A stretch of 13,935 bases of DNA, taken from Atopobiaceae bacterium (GTDB taxonomy: Bacteria > Actinomycetota > Coriobacteriia > Coriobacteriales > Atopobiaceae). The notes beneath the pieces were generated by a model, which searched no databases, was not told the origin of the DNA, and was given only the letters and a program-made list of their open reading frames with translations. Each line of letters begins with the position of its first letter. The stretch's first letter is position 1. A program made the position numbers and the translations under genes. The stretch lies in assembly GCA_015258485.1 (NCBI GenBank), contig JABZIF010000022.1, positions 1-13,935 of the forward strand, given 5' to 3'. This document shows positions 7,694-13,935 of this stretch, one piece after another.

Positions 7694-9982
7694 ATGACTA
7701 CAAACAAAGCCGCATTTCACGCGCTTTTTTCAAAAGATAAGACGAGAAAGTCCACAGGTATTCCTTTAAGTGCCGGGATGGTTCTAGTAACACTTGGAAT
7801 TGTCTACGGTGACATTGGCACCTCGCCTATGTACACCTTAAAGGCAATTATTGCTGGCAACGGTGGACTTATGACCATGAGCACTGACGTAGTTCTTGGC
7901 GCATTGTCACTTATTATTTGGACTCTTACGTTGATTACCACCGTGAAGTATGTCATGGTGGCCATGAAAGCAGATAACCATAACGAGGGTGGCATTTTTG
8001 CACTCTATAGTCTGGTAAAAAGAAGTGCTAAATGGCTCATTATTCCTGCAATGATTGGTGGTGCTGCTCTTCTCGCAGATGGTATTCTAACCCCCGCAGT
8101 TACCGTTACCACTGCTATTGAGGGCTTGCGCACCATACCTGCTACACATGCTCTTATTGGTGATAATCAGCAAATTGTGGTCATAATCACGATTGTTATT
8201 CTTTGTACACTCTTTATCCTGCAAAAAGCAGGAACTTCAAGAATTGGTAAGGCATTTGGTCCTGTAATGACCCTATGGTTTCTCTTCTTAGGAACCATGG
8301 GTATCATGAATATGACGGCTGATATATCGGTAATTCGTGCGCTTAATCCTGTTCGTGGCGTACTTTTTCTTTTTGACGGAAAACTCAATGCAGCTGGATT
8401 GATGGTTCTTGGTAGCGTCTTTCTCTGCACCACTGGTGCTGAAGCGCTTTATTCAGATATGGGTCACGTTGGAAAAGGAAACATTTACCTTAGTTGGCCT
8501 TTTGTAAAGATTTGCCTTATCCTCAACTATCTTGGCCAAGGTGCATGGATTATTTCCAATCACACCGATACTGCACTCAATAACATTAACGATCTCAACC
8601 CATTCTTTGAAATGCTTCCTAATCAAATAAGACCATTTGCTGTCATTCTTTCTGCTCTTGCAGCAATTATTGCTTCTCAAGCTTTGATTACTGGTTCTTA
8701 CTCAATCGTATCCGAAGCAATTCGCTTAGATCTTATGCCTCATATGAAGATTAACTACCCATCTTCAACCAAAGGCCAGATTTATATTCCCCTTGTTAAC
8801 TCTATTATGTGGGCGGGCTGTATTGGTGTCGTTCTTCTCTTCCAAAGCTCAGAGCATATGGAAGCTGCGTATGGTCTTGCAATTACCGTAACCATGCTTA
8901 TGACTACCATTTTGCTTTACACATATTTAGCAGTTATGAGAAAGCGTATTTGGGCAGCAATTCCATTCATTATTTTCTTTGGTGCCATTGAAACTATGTT
9001 CTTCTTCTCAAGCTTAACCAAGTTCTTCCACGGTGGCTATGTGACTGTACTTCTTGCAACCGCCATCTTTATTGTTATGTTTGTTTGGCGAAGGGGTACT
9101 GCAATCGAACGAAGCCAAAGTGTATATCTCCCGGTTAATAAATACATTGATCAACTACAAAGCCTAAGCACAGACCCAGATTTTAATCTGCTTGCAGACA
9201 ATCTAGTATTCCTCACCAATGATTCTTCATTTGATAAGCTTGATCGCGATATCCTCTATTCAATTTTGGATAAGCGTCCAAAACGGGCAAAAGCGTATTA
9301 CTTCATTAACATCTCTCTTACTGACAATCCAAACACACGCGAGTTTGTTATCAATGATTTTGGTACAGATTTCCTGTTTAAAATTACCTTACGACTAGGT
9401 TTTAAAGAAAATCAACGTGTCAATACCTATCTTTATCAGATTGTTAGTGAACTCATTAAGAGCAAACAACTTGCTCCCCAAAATCATAAATATTCGATAT
9501 ATAAAGAACACTCCGAAATTGGCGACTTCAGATTCTGCCTTCTTCGTAAAGTTCTTTCACCTGAAACGGATATTTCTGGCTTTGATGCTCGCTGTCTTGA
9601 GCTTAAATACTTCATTCGCCGTATCTGCGGCTCTCCCGCTCGTTGGTATGGTCTTGAAAATTCAAACGTAATTTTTGAATACGTTCCTTTATTCTCTAGA
9701 GTTAAACGTGAGCAAAAACTCACCCGCATCATGTTAGATGAACTGGTACAGACTGGTTCAATTCCTGAGATTAAAAAACCAAATCAAAGTCATATTGCAG
9801 AAATTGAAGAAGATGAAGACATCTTCTCTGAAGCACTCCATAAAGAACGTGTTGAAAACGCTGCAACAGTTGCAAATTACGTTGGTGGAGACACAGCAAG
9901 TTTTCTTCCACTTAAACTCGATGAAGACGATGCTGAAGAGGATGTCTTTGAGGAGCAAGATGCTGAAGAAGCGCCCAAGTAG
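7694..9982 (+). CDS. kup: Kup-family low-affinity potassium uptake protein
   Basis: The 762-residue integral membrane protein carries the KUP/HAK/KT signature GIVYGDIGTSPMYTLK at residues 35-50 and NEGGIFALYSLV shortly after. About twelve hydrophobic spans follow to near residue 470. It imports K+, probably by proton symport, across the cytoplasmic membrane. The C-terminal cytoplasmic domain begins around RRGTAIERSQSVYLP. The protein is some 100 or more residues longer than E. coli Kup (622), and the surplus includes a strongly acidic tail (EIEEDEDIF, LDEDDAEEDVFEEQDAEE). The ATG at 7694 is preceded by GAGAGGA eight bases upstream. The gene lies 111 bp after rlmKL on the same strand, so co-transcription is possible, and it ends at a strong terminator. 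Confidence 0.95.
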   Translation: MTTNKAAFHALFSKDKTRKSTGIPLSAGMVLVTLGIVYGDIGTSPMYTLKAIIAGNGGLMTMSTDVVLGALSLIIWTLTLITTVKYVMVAMKADNHNEGGIFALYSLVKRSAKWLIIPAMIGGAALLADGILTPAVTVTTAIEGLRTIPATHALIGDNQQIVVIITIVILCTLFILQKAGTSRIGKAFGPVMTLWFLFLGTMGIMNMTADISVIRALNPVRGVLFLFDGKLNAAGLMVLGSVFLCTTGAEALYSDMGHVGKGNIYLSWPFVKICLILNYLGQGAWIISNHTDTALNNINDLNPFFEMLPNQIRPFAVILSALAAIIASQALITGSYSIVSEAIRLDLMPHMKINYPSSTKGQIYIPLVNSIMWAGCIGVVLLFQSSEHMEAAYGLAITVTMLMTTILLYTYLAVMRKRIWAAIPFIIFFGAIETMFFFSSLTKFFHGGYVTVLLATAIFIVMFVWRRGTAIERSQSVYLPVNKYIDQLQSLSTDPDFNLLADNLVFLTNDSSFDKLDRDILYSILDKRPKRAKAYYFINISLTDNPNTREFVINDFGTDFLFKITLRLGFKENQRVNTYLYQIVSELIKSKQLAPQNHKYSIYKEHSEIGDFRFCLLRKVLSPETDISGFDARCLELKYFIRRICGSPARWYGLENSNVIFEYVPLFSRVKREQKLTRIMLDELVQTGSIPEIKKPNQSHIAEIEEDEDIFSEALHKERVENAATVANYVGGDTASFLPLKLDEDDAEEDVFEEQDAEEAPK

Positions 9983-10026
9983 CGTTTTTACCGTCTTGAG
10001 TTTCTAAACACAAATCTCACATACAG

Positions 10027-10057
10027 AAAAAGCCGACAGTCCCTTGTCGGCTTTTTT
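10027..10057. terminator. Intrinsic terminator between kup and the convergent HAD gene
   Basis: The stem AGCCGACA (10031-10038) / TGTCGGCT (10045-10052) has a 6-nt loop, AAAA on the left and a T-run on the right to 10057. It is a textbook Rho-independent terminator, usable from both sides, 44 bases after the kup stop. Confidence 0.93.
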
Positions 10058-10098
10058 CTTCTACATACATAAACTCAAACTCATGCAAGCTTTGTATA

Positions 10099-11019
10099 CT
10101 ACTGCTTTTTAAAAATCTTCTCTCCAAGAGCCCAGGATAAAAATTGCGAGAAGCCCGAGGCATCGTTACTCAACGTAATATATGATGCCGCTTCATAATC
10201 TTCTATATGCGCATTCTCCATTGCTACTCCTATTCCAGCTGTAGAGAGCATAGAAACATCGTTGAGAGAGTCTCCAAATGCAGCAGCATTTGAAACTGAA
10301 AGGGACAGATAATCGCAAAGCCACCTAAGTGCCGCACCCTTTGAAGTTCCTTTTGCTAAAATCTCCATCCCCATACTCATAGAAGCTGTACTAGAAAGTC
10401 CTTCTATTGATGCAACAGCATCAGTTACTAGTGTCTGATACTTCTCGACTTCTGGTACAGACCAATATGATCCGAGCCGCTCAATAGTAGTTAAACCCTG
10501 GATAAACTCACTAAAACTTTGATCAATAGGAGTCCTCGAACGTTTCATAAACGCAGCATGATCGTCGGGAATTCCAAGTGTATCTATTAAGTCGTACTTT
10601 GAGCGCTCAAGATAAACATTGCCATCTGCAAAGATATCAAAAGTTACAGGTAAATCTTTAAGTTTTTGATATAACTTAATCGCATCTTCTTTAGCTACCG
10701 TTGAGGTATGAAGTACCTTTTGTGTAGATAAATCCCTAATTATTGCGCCGTCACTTGTTATGGCATACTTTGTCGCTGGGTGAGATAAAACTTCTAAAGG
10801 AAGTACATTAAAAGCTCTACCAGAGCAGGGTACAAAAGGAATACCGCACTCAAAAAGGCAATCGAGCATTACTAGATTGTGAGAATCAAGAGACTTGTCT
10901 GAACGTAAAAACGTCTCATCCATATCTGAAAACACAATATCTACTTTAAAATCTGGCGCACCTTTTTGAAGCCAAGACTGCTTCTGTAATTTTAATGACT
11001 CTTGAAAACTGTTTGACAC
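10099..11019 (-). CDS. Cof-type HAD-IIB family phosphatase
   Basis: The 306-residue protein has the ordered HAD motifs: DMDETF (nucleophile Asp32, acid/base Asp34), CSGR (65-68), a lysine in GTSKGAAL (about 227) and GDSLND (249-254). The large insert between motifs II and III is the type IIB cap of the Cof/YidA group. These enzymes dephosphorylate sugar phosphates or cofactors such as FMN or PLP intermediates; the substrate cannot be read from the sequence. The start is GTG 11019-11017, giving a Gln/Lys-rich N-terminal extension of about 25 residues before the fold, and its ribosome binding site is weak. It lies 13 bases after the stop of the ACT-domain gene on the same strand, so the two form an operon and translational coupling could compensate for the weak site. 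Confidence 0.9.
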   Translation of the reverse strand: MSNSFQESLKLQKQSWLQKGAPDFKVDIVFSDMDETFLRSDKSLDSHNLVMLDCLFECGIPFVPCSGRAFNVLPLEVLSHPATKYAITSDGAIIRDLSTQKVLHTSTVAKEDAIKLYQKLKDLPVTFDIFADGNVYLERSKYDLIDTLGIPDDHAAFMKRSRTPIDQSFSEFIQGLTTIERLGSYWSVPEVEKYQTLVTDAVASIEGLSSTASMSMGMEILAKGTSKGAALRWLCDYLSLSVSNAAAFGDSLNDVSMLSTAGIGVAMENAHIEDYEAASYITLSNDASGFSQFLSWALGEKIFKKQ

Positions 11020-11032
11020 AACAAACCACTAC

Positions 11033-11320
11033 TTAAGGCCTGTACATAAAGGTAAAAACATCTTCGCGTTGCATAGTAACCTGTACGTTCAATGTCTCTG
11101 CTACAGCTTCGAGTTTCTCTTTAAGACTCTTAAAAGAATCGGCATCACGAAGTTCAACAAGCATAGTCATGGTAAAAATACCAGATAGAATTGTTTGAGC
11201 AATATCTAAAATATTTGCATTTGATTCAGCAAGAGTTGTTGAAATGGCGGCTACAATTCCTGGAGTGTCATTACCTAATACGGTAACAACAGCACGATTA
11301 GCAGAGGTTTCTGAATCCAT
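11033..11320 (-). CDS. ACT domain-containing protein, UPF0237 family
   Basis: This is a 95-residue protein consisting of little more than two tandem beta-alpha-beta units of an ACT fold. VVTVLGNDTPGIVAAIS (11-27) is the ligand-loop region, followed by NANILDIAQTILSGIFTMTMLVEL. The GxDxPGIVAxIS loop and the DIxQT(I/V)LxxxFTM segment match the small UPF0237 proteins of Gram-positive bacteria, about 88-95 residues long. They are thought to bind an amino acid or other small ligand and are often paired with a UPF0210 (PFL-like) protein. No UPF0210 gene is present here; the partner is the HAD phosphatase 13 bases downstream. The ATG at 11320 has GGGA upstream. The 44-bp gap before it is too short to show a clear promoter. 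A TACAAT -10-like element is present, but I see no convincing -35. Confidence 0.9.
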   Translation of the reverse strand: MDSETSANRAVVTVLGNDTPGIVAAISTTLAESNANILDIAQTILSGIFTMTMLVELRDADSFKSLKEKLEAVAETLNVQVTMQREDVFTFMYRP

Positions 11321-11364
11321 AGGTTCCCATCTCTAAAACGGATGGACTCATTGTAGCATTGCGC

Positions 11365-12363
11365 CTATGCCTTTCCTATTTCTACACCATATCGAGAACT
11401 AAATACAGTCCTAATGTCATCAACGGTCCATCCAAGCGCCGTAATTAACTCATACAAATAACGATGAGTAGCCATCTTGAAGATTCTCTCATGAGAAACA
11501 GGAGGTTTTTTATTAAGCGTACGAGCTTGTTCAATACGTGCCCTAAAAGTTTTTGCAATACTCATAGAATCCTTACACAATCCCTCGCGAATTGCAGCTC
11601 TAAAGTGAGATTCCTCGAGAGATGCATTGTTTACATGAAATGTATCGAGTTCAATAGTTGGATAGGAGTCAACAAGCTGTAACGCTTCCTGTTGAGAAAT
11701 CACATCACGAAGCCGATATTCTTGTTCAAGAGGAAACACAATTTGAATGGGATGTTTTTGTCCAATTGGCGACAAAACATACGAACGGACAGGCTCTAAC
11801 ACCATATCCTCAATAAAGCATGCTCCTTGACCAGGGTGAACGCAAAACTCGCCAACAGCTCGCATAACATCACTCCTCTCGGATAATAATAGTATACCAC
11901 GAAAAGAGATAACTGAGCCTATGACCTGCAATTTTATAGGATACTGCAGGATATAATAAAACATAACAATATTTTCTTTTGAGAATGTGCCGGTTTGGCT
12001 TCCGTTCTCAAAAATATTCTTTAAGGTTGATTTTTCATCAAAAGAGAGACTCATTACAACTTTTCTTGCATAGTGGATATTGTCTCTAATCTCTTTTTCT
12101 TTTTCTTCAGCACGCTTAAGCTCTTTTTCCTCTAATTCCCTCTTAAAAGTAAGGTATTTAGAGAGATTTATAAGTATGCCTACACCTATGCCAGCAATGA
12201 CACATAGGAAAGTATAGAGGGCGGTATGTAGTGGGTTTCTTTCCCAAAACTCACGTACATAAGTGACAAGAGAAAAAGCAGCTATTCCACCAAAGCTGGT
12301 AGTAACTAAAAGAGCGATTAGTTCAACAACGTGCTCAGCTAACCAATTCAAAACCTTTTCCAT
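11365..12363 (-). CDS. Membrane protein of unknown function, candidate phage exclusion/immunity gene
   Basis: The 332-residue product is not recognised with confidence. Two hydrophobic spans are visible at about 12-34 and 47-69. A highly charged Lys/Glu coiled-coil-like helix follows (about 72-98), then a soluble domain starting near SLSFDEKSTLKNIFENG and running to the C-terminus. The layout of two N-terminal spans, a charged helix and a small helical domain resembles superinfection exclusion B (SieB)-type proteins, but that is a resemblance of architecture, not a motif match. The ATG at 12363 is preceded by GAAAGG. It is transcribed away from a phage-type operon whose first start codon is only 25 bp distant. 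The position at the boundary between chromosomal genes and phage-like genes fits a lysogenic function, which is inference. Confidence 0.6.
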   Translation of the reverse strand: MEKVLNWLAEHVVELIALLVTTSFGGIAAFSLVTYVREFWERNPLHTALYTFLCVIAGIGVGILINLSKYLTFKRELEEKELKRAEEKEKEIRDNIHYARKVVMSLSFDEKSTLKNIFENGSQTGTFSKENIVMFYYILQYPIKLQVIGSVISFRGILLLSERSDVMRAVGEFCVHPGQGACFIEDMVLEPVRSYVLSPIGQKHPIQIVFPLEQEYRLRDVISQQEALQLVDSYPTIELDTFHVNNASLEESHFRAAIREGLCKDSMSIAKTFRARIEQARTLNKKPPVSHERIFKMATHRYLYELITALGWTVDDIRTVFSSRYGVEIGKA

Positions 12364-12375
12364 TTCGAGCCTTTC

Positions 12376-12383
12376 AAAGGAGG
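12376..12383 (+). promoter_or_regulatory. Near-perfect Shine-Dalgarno sequence for the 32-residue membrane peptide
   Basis: AAAGGAGG, complementary to the 16S anti-SD, lies five bases (TTTAA) before GTG 12389. It decides the start of the small ORF. It abuts the opposite-strand ribosome binding site of the 332-residue gene (GAAAGG at 12370-12375 on the minus strand). Confidence 0.8.
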
Positions 12384-12388
12384 TTTAA

Positions 12389-12487
12389 GTGCATGAACTA
12401 ATGATTATTTTAGCTGGTATTTTTTGGTTTTCAGCGATGTTTTTAATCGGATTTTCACTCACGCAATACAAAAACAGAAAGGAGTAG
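12389..12487 (+). CDS. Small single-span membrane peptide, 32 residues
   Basis: The GTG start at 12389 has AAAGGAGG five bases upstream, and the frame runs 32 codons to TAG 12485-12487. The product is almost entirely one hydrophobic helix (MIILAGIFWFSAMFLIGF, residues 5-22) followed by a polar, basic tail ending QYKNRKE, so it probably spans the membrane with its tail in the cytoplasm. The last codons overlap the AAAGGAG of the downstream ATPase gene, and three bases separate the TAG from the next ATG, which suggests translational coupling. It is not a family I recognise. Small spans in phage early regions can modulate host membrane proteins or act as holin- or toxin-like factors, but none of these is shown. 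The alternative ATG at 12393 stops after two codons. Confidence 0.65.
   Translation: MHELMIILAGIFWFSAMFLIGFSLTQYKNRKE
12407..12434 (-). promoter_or_regulatory. Possible sigma-70-type promoter for the 332-residue membrane protein gene
   Basis: On the minus strand, CTGAAA (-35-like, complement of 12429-12434) and TAAAAT (-10-like, complement of 12407-12412) are 16 bases apart. Transcription would begin near 12400, about 37 bases before ATG 12363, placing the promoter inside the small membrane peptide ORF. The hexamers are 4/6 and 5/6 matches in AT-rich DNA, so this is a tentative call. Confidence 0.25.
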
Positions 12488-12490
12488 ATC

Positions 12491-13108
12491 ATGGGAGTAT
12501 CAGTTCTTGTGCTAGGACACTCTGGTACAGGTAAGTCAACAAGTCTCAGAAACTTTAAGCCTGGAGAGATTGGCATTTTTAACGTAGCAGGAAAGCCACT
12601 CCCCTTCCGTGGGAAGATGAGTAAGATTGACCATCCAACCTACGCTCAGATGAAACAGTCTCTCAAGGCTAACAAGCTTAAAGCGTATGTAGTCGATGAT
12701 GCGAACTACCTCATGGCGTTCCAAAGCTTTGCAAAGGCTAATGAGAAAGGCTATGACAAATTCACGTCTATGGCAGTTGATTTTGAGCAATTATTGGAGG
12801 CTGCCAACAACACAAATGATGACACAATAGTTTACTTTTTTATGCACCCTGACTATGACGATGCGGGAAGGCTCAAGCCTAAGACTATTGGCAAGATGTT
12901 AGACAACCAACTCTGTATTGAGGGAATGTTTCCAATCGTTCTCATCACTGAGCGTGATGACACGGGATACCACTTCATCACACAGACAGACGGCTCAACA
13001 CCTGCTAAATCCCCTATAGATATGTTTGACGACATATCTATTAACAACGACCTCAAAGAGGTTGACAGCACTATTCGTTCTTACTGGGATATGAAGCCAC
13101 TCGCTTAA
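12491..13108 (+). CDS. Phage-type P-loop ATPase (AAA_24/Sak4-like)
   Basis: The 205-residue protein begins at ATG 12491, with AAAGGAG six bases upstream overlapping the end of the small membrane peptide gene. It opens directly with a strand and Walker A motif GHSGTGKST (residues 9-17), and has a Walker B-like YVVDD at 66-70. A polar segment FMHPDYDDAGRLKPKTIGKML (118-137) could include sensor residues. Its size, the Walker A at the very N-terminus and its neighbour fit the compact RecA/RAD51-core ATPases of phages such as AAA_24 or Sak4 proteins. Sak4 promotes single-strand annealing with an SSB. Assignment to this group is by architecture and context; the P-loop NTPase call itself is firm. 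It lies 42 bp upstream of the SSB-like gene on the same strand. Confidence 0.8.
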   Translation: MGVSVLVLGHSGTGKSTSLRNFKPGEIGIFNVAGKPLPFRGKMSKIDHPTYAQMKQSLKANKLKAYVVDDANYLMAFQSFAKANEKGYDKFTSMAVDFEQLLEAANNTNDDTIVYFFMHPDYDDAGRLKPKTIGKMLDNQLCIEGMFPIVLITERDDTGYHFITQTDGSTPAKSPIDMFDDISINNDLKEVDSTIRSYWDMKPLA

Positions 13109-13150
13109 TTCCCTATTTATTTAATTCACTATTTTCTAAGGAGAAAAATC

Positions 13151-13765
13151 ATGAAAGCATTCGGTAACTTTGACAAGGTAGTTGCATCCAACGGTGGCTC
13201 TTCCATGCTTGAGCCGGGCGGATATGTTGCAAAAATTGTACGTGTTAAAGACCACACAAACGAGACAAAGTCTTATCTCGAGTTTGTCTATGACATCTGG
13301 AACGCAGAGACTAAGTCATTTCTCTTTGCGCAAGATCTTGCAGACACTACAAACGACTGGAAGCACTCTTTCCGCATTTACTTCTCTAAGGACAATAACT
13401 ACGGCGTGCAGCATTACAAGGCTCTCACAGAGGCAGTCGAGAACACTGCCCAGGGCAAGGATGCAAAGGCATTTGTCTATGAGGACAAGGACGATGCAGA
13501 GCAGACACTCGTTGGCAAGCTCTTGGGCGTTGTCATCCGTCACCGCTCTTACGTCAATAGCGAGGGCAAGATCAAGACAGCTGTTGATGTCAACGCATTC
13601 ATTCCAGGCAAAGACGCAGCAGAGGGCAACTTTGACCAAAAGTTCGCAGAGCCATACGAAGCAGACGGAGTTGCAGAGGCTCGTGCTAATGCAGCAAACA
13701 ATGTTATTGCAGCACCAACAGAGCCAGCAATCATTGAGGTTGCAGACGCTGATATCCCATTCTAA
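13151..13765 (+). CDS. Phage single-stranded DNA-binding-like protein (DUF669-like) with SSB C-terminal tip
   Basis: The 204-residue protein starts at ATG 13151 after AAGGAG with seven-base spacing. The N-terminal region, FGNFDKVVASNGGSSMLEPGGYVAKIVRVKD followed by SYLEFVYDIW, has the pattern of phage DUF669-type proteins, which are replaced or accompanied by SSBs in early operons. A mostly beta core with basic residues (VVIRHRSYVNSEGKIK, 127-142) could be an OB-like fold. After an Ala-rich linker the protein ends EVADADIPF, which closely matches the acidic-hydrophobic tip (DDDIPF) that bacterial SSBs use to recruit replication and repair partners. I infer that it binds single-stranded DNA, working with the ATPase encoded upstream. 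The gene looks richer in G+C than the chromosomal genes. Long open frames on both strands over the same DNA are shadows. Confidence 0.8.
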   Translation: MKAFGNFDKVVASNGGSSMLEPGGYVAKIVRVKDHTNETKSYLEFVYDIWNAETKSFLFAQDLADTTNDWKHSFRIYFSKDNNYGVQHYKALTEAVENTAQGKDAKAFVYEDKDDAEQTLVGKLLGVVIRHRSYVNSEGKIKTAVDVNAFIPGKDAAEGNFDQKFAEPYEADGVAEARANAANNVIAAPTEPAIIEVADADIPF

Positions 13766-13797
13766 GAGCAGCCATGAGGTAGGAAAGGAGGTGGCAC

Positions 13798-13935
13798 GTG
13801 GCTGATTACACAGATGGTCTTGGATGGGCGAAGCTGGATTGTACAGCTGCGTGCCATCTAGCAGACTGCATGGATATGTTCCAAGGAAGAGCAGCATCTA
13901 AAAGAAGAAAGATGTTGCTCTTCTGCTATTCAAAG
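13798..13935 (+). CDS. Start of an unknown phage-operon gene, cut by window edge
   Basis: AAAGGAGG (13784-13791) lies six bases before GTG 13798, and the frame is open for all 46 remaining codons to the window end. The visible N-terminus begins MADYTDGLGWAKLDC. It contains Cys15, Cys19 and Cys24, a C-x3-C-x4-C spacing, and then a basic segment (SKRRK). No family can be named from this fragment. The gene continues the tightly packed operon 32 bp after the SSB-like stop. A strong hairpin lies within the coding sequence at 13886-13923. Confidence 0.6.
   Translation, partial: MADYTDGLGWAKLDCTAACHLADCMDMFQGRAASKRRKMLLFCYSK
13886..13923. other. Long imperfect hairpin inside the 5' end of the last gene
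   Basis: The arms GAAGAGCAGCATCT (13886-13899) and AGATGTTGCTCTTC (13910-13923) pair over 14 positions, with a single G-U wobble, around a purine-rich 10-nt loop. No U-run follows, so it is not an ordinary terminator. It could be an mRNA structure controlling translation, a binding site, or chance. Confidence 0.6.

Noticed and set aside
13182..13805. 207-codon plus-strand frame overlapping the SSB-like gene
   Set aside because: The product is low-complexity Ser/Gln/Arg/Leu and is simply the +1 reading of the real gene; no ribosome binding site.
13316..13897. 193-codon open frame on the minus strand over the SSB-like gene
   Set aside because: Its product is a Cys/Leu/Val-rich sequence with no recognisable fold. 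It lies opposite a gene with a good start site and a functional C-terminal motif, so it is a shadow of codon bias.

Overview
The window looks like a stretch of chromosome from a moderately AT-rich Gram-positive actinobacterium. My best guess is the Coriobacteriia/Atopobiaceae (Atopobium, Lancefieldella or Olsenella-like). This rests on recognising the protein families and on the strong AAAGGAGG-type ribosome binding sites, not on any rRNA or marker search, so the taxon is an inference.

Positions 1-11320 hold ordinary chromosomal genes. In order they are: the C-terminal part of a class A penicillin-binding protein (+); the arginine regulator ArgR (-); a membrane-anchored C39-like peptidase homologue (+) whose catalytic Cys and oxyanion Gln positions appear replaced; a PgcA-type phosphoglucomutase (-); a long RlmKL-type 23S rRNA methyltransferase (+) whose first methyltransferase domain looks degenerate; a Kup potassium transporter (+); and a two-gene operon (-) of a UPF0237-type ACT-domain protein followed by a Cof-type HAD phosphatase. 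Clear stem-loop terminators close the convergent pairs PBP/argR, C39/phosphoglucomutase and kup/HAD.

Positions 11365-13935 look like the edge of a prophage or related mobile element. A 332-residue membrane protein of unknown function (-) lies back to back, only 25 bp from start to start, with a tightly packed operon (+). That operon encodes a 32-residue single-span membrane peptide, a P-loop ATPase resembling phage Sak4/AAA_24-type proteins, a single-stranded-DNA-binding-like protein ending in the SSB C-terminal tip DADIPF, and the start of one more gene. The ATPase and SSB-like pair suggests a phage replication or recombination module. The divergent membrane protein occupies a position where immunity or superinfection-exclusion genes are often found. 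No integrase, attachment site, tRNA, rRNA or CRISPR array is visible.

No gene-free stretch exceeds 300 bases. The longest (2001-2217) is the divergent control region of argR and the C39-like gene.
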